NCBI GenBank assembly: GCA_018241445.1
Contig: JAFEDT010000012.1
Span: forward strand, 62,001-126,000
Source of the DNA: Pseudomonadota bacterium
GTDB lineage: Bacteria; Pseudomonadota; Gammaproteobacteria; Steroidobacterales; Steroidobacteraceae
DNA: 64,000 nucleotides
Direction of reading: 5' to 3'
Shown: positions 63,317-64,000 of the stretch, one piece after another
Numbering within the stretch: position 1 is the first letter of the stretch
Layout: each line of letters starts with the position of its first letter
Position numbers and translations under genes: made by a program
The notes under the pieces: generated by a model
Databases searched by the model: none
The model's input: only the letters and a program-made list of their open reading frames with translations
What the model was told of the DNA's origin: nothing

Positions 63317-64000
63317 TCACACGATGCTCAGCTGGATTTCGTCCAGGCCCTCTACACCCCCCGCGACGCGGTCGCCACGCGCCAGCGGTCCAACGCCCTC
63401 GGGGGTGCCGGTAAATATCAGGTCCCCGGCCTGCAGCATGAAGTAACGGGACAGGACCGCGATCTGTTCCGGCACCGACCAGATCATCTGCGAAATGTCG
63501 GAGCGCTGGCGCTCCTGGCCATTCACCTTGAGCCAGATGGCGCCGCGATCGACGGCCCTTGCTTGCGGATGGATTGCCGTACAGGGTGCGGAATGATCGA
63601 ATCCCTTGGCCACGTCCCACGGCCTGCCCGCCTCGCGAGCCTGCGACTGCAGGTCACGGCGCGTCAGGTCGATGCCCACCCCGTAGCCGAGCACGTGACC
63701 GAGGGCGTCCGCTTCGGAAATGCTGCTGCCGCCGCGCGCGATCGCCACCACCAGTTCTATCTCGTGGTGCAGATTGGCAGTCATCGGGGGATAGGGCACG
63801 TCGGCGCCGCTGTCCACCACGGCGTCGGCGGGCTTCATGAAAAAAAACGGCGGCTCGCGCCCGGGATCCATGCCCATCTCGCGGGCATGCGCCGCGTAGT
63901 TGCGGCCGATGCAATATATGCGGTGCACGGGGAACCGGCCGCCGCCGGCAACCGGGACACTCGGAATCGGCGGCGGTGGGACGGCAAAGGTCGCTGGCAT
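63317..64000 (-). CDS. Fumarylacetoacetate hydrolase family protein
   Basis: A 227-residue member of the FAH superfamily, which cleaves or isomerises beta-diketone acids. Motifs are IYCIGRNYAAHAREMG, HHEIELVVAIA with metal-binding glutamates, YGVGIDLTRRDLQ, KGFDHSAPC, and GDLIFTGTPEGVGPL. The ATG lies exactly at the window edge. Length and the usual proline-rich start of this group suggest the frame is complete, but an upstream start outside the window cannot be excluded. The substrate is not known; acylpyruvase or similar is possible. Confidence 0.87.
   Translation of the reverse strand: MPATFAVPPPPIPSVPVAGGGRFPVHRIYCIGRNYAAHAREMGMDPGREPPFFFMKPADAVVDSGADVPYPPMTANLHHEIELVVAIARGGSSISEADALGHVLGYGVGIDLTRRDLQSQAREAGRPWDVAKGFDHSAPCTAIHPQARAVDRGAIWLKVNGQERQRSDISQMIWSVPEQIAVLSRYFMLQAGDLIFTGTPEGVGPLARGDRVAGGVEGLDEIQLSIV

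Overview
The window is high-GC chromosomal DNA from a gammaproteobacterium, most likely of the Xanthomonadales / Nevskiales / Steroidobacterales group. I infer this from gene architecture: a fused aspartate kinase/diaminopimelate decarboxylase, a his operon that begins with a TrpR-family gene and carries fused hisB and hisIE, an S-box (SAM-I) riboswitch on a transsulfuration gene, paired TPR-sulfotransferases, an UrcA-family protein and TonB-dependent uptake genes. No rRNA, tRNA, CRISPR, phage or IS element was recognised.

Layout. 0-2.7 kb (minus): ilvD and a TonB protein. 2.77-7.7 kb (plus): leuACDB behind a complete transcription attenuator, made of a promoter, a 41-codon leader peptide with nine Leu codons in eleven, a 10-bp antiterminator and an intrinsic terminator. 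7.8-9.3 kb (minus): metB with a SAM-I riboswitch. 9.37-16.9 kb (plus): TrpR-like regulator and hisG-D-C-B-H-A-F-IE, nearly every gene touching or overlapping the next; hisF appears to start at an ATA codon. 17-24 kb (minus): small protein, aspartate kinase-DAP decarboxylase fusion, PBP1B, TPR lipoprotein and an exported DUF711 protein. 24-30 kb: SAM hydrolase-family protein and transaldolase (minus), an ElaB/YqjE/YqjK-like trio (plus), L,D-transpeptidase (minus), 3-methyladenine glycosylase and DsbA (plus). 29.6-35.3 kb: leucine/isovalerate catabolism (biotin carboxylase and carboxyltransferase subunits of a probable methylcrotonyl-CoA carboxylase on minus; isovaleryl-CoA dehydrogenase and a GntR regulator on plus). 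35.4-37.8 kb: LemA, a GIDE protein with an EF-hand, and ferredoxin-NADP reductase. 37.9-41.8 kb (minus): GIY-YIG-like protein, MFS transporter and a LytTR two-component system. 42-48 kb: UrcA, MaoC hydratase, dimethylglycine/sarcosine dehydrogenase-like flavoprotein, LysR and an enolase-superfamily enzyme. 48-52.3 kb: two TPR-sulfotransferases and VapBC. 52.4-61 kb: a catabolic block (TonB-dependent receptor, second enolase-superfamily enzyme, GMC oxidoreductase, two MFS transporters). 61-64 kb: DUF937/OmpA protein, an exported hypothetical and a fumarylacetoacetate hydrolase-family enzyme.

The first 24 kb is amino-acid biosynthesis (Leu/Ilv, Met, His, Lys) with a different RNA- or DNA-level control device on each block. 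The second half is accessory catabolism, transport and envelope functions. A palindromic repeat of about 75 bp occurs five times (35.2, 36.85, 37.8, 59.66 and 62.5 kb), always at the 3' end of a gene, and in two places it supplies the last codons and stop of the neighbouring genes.
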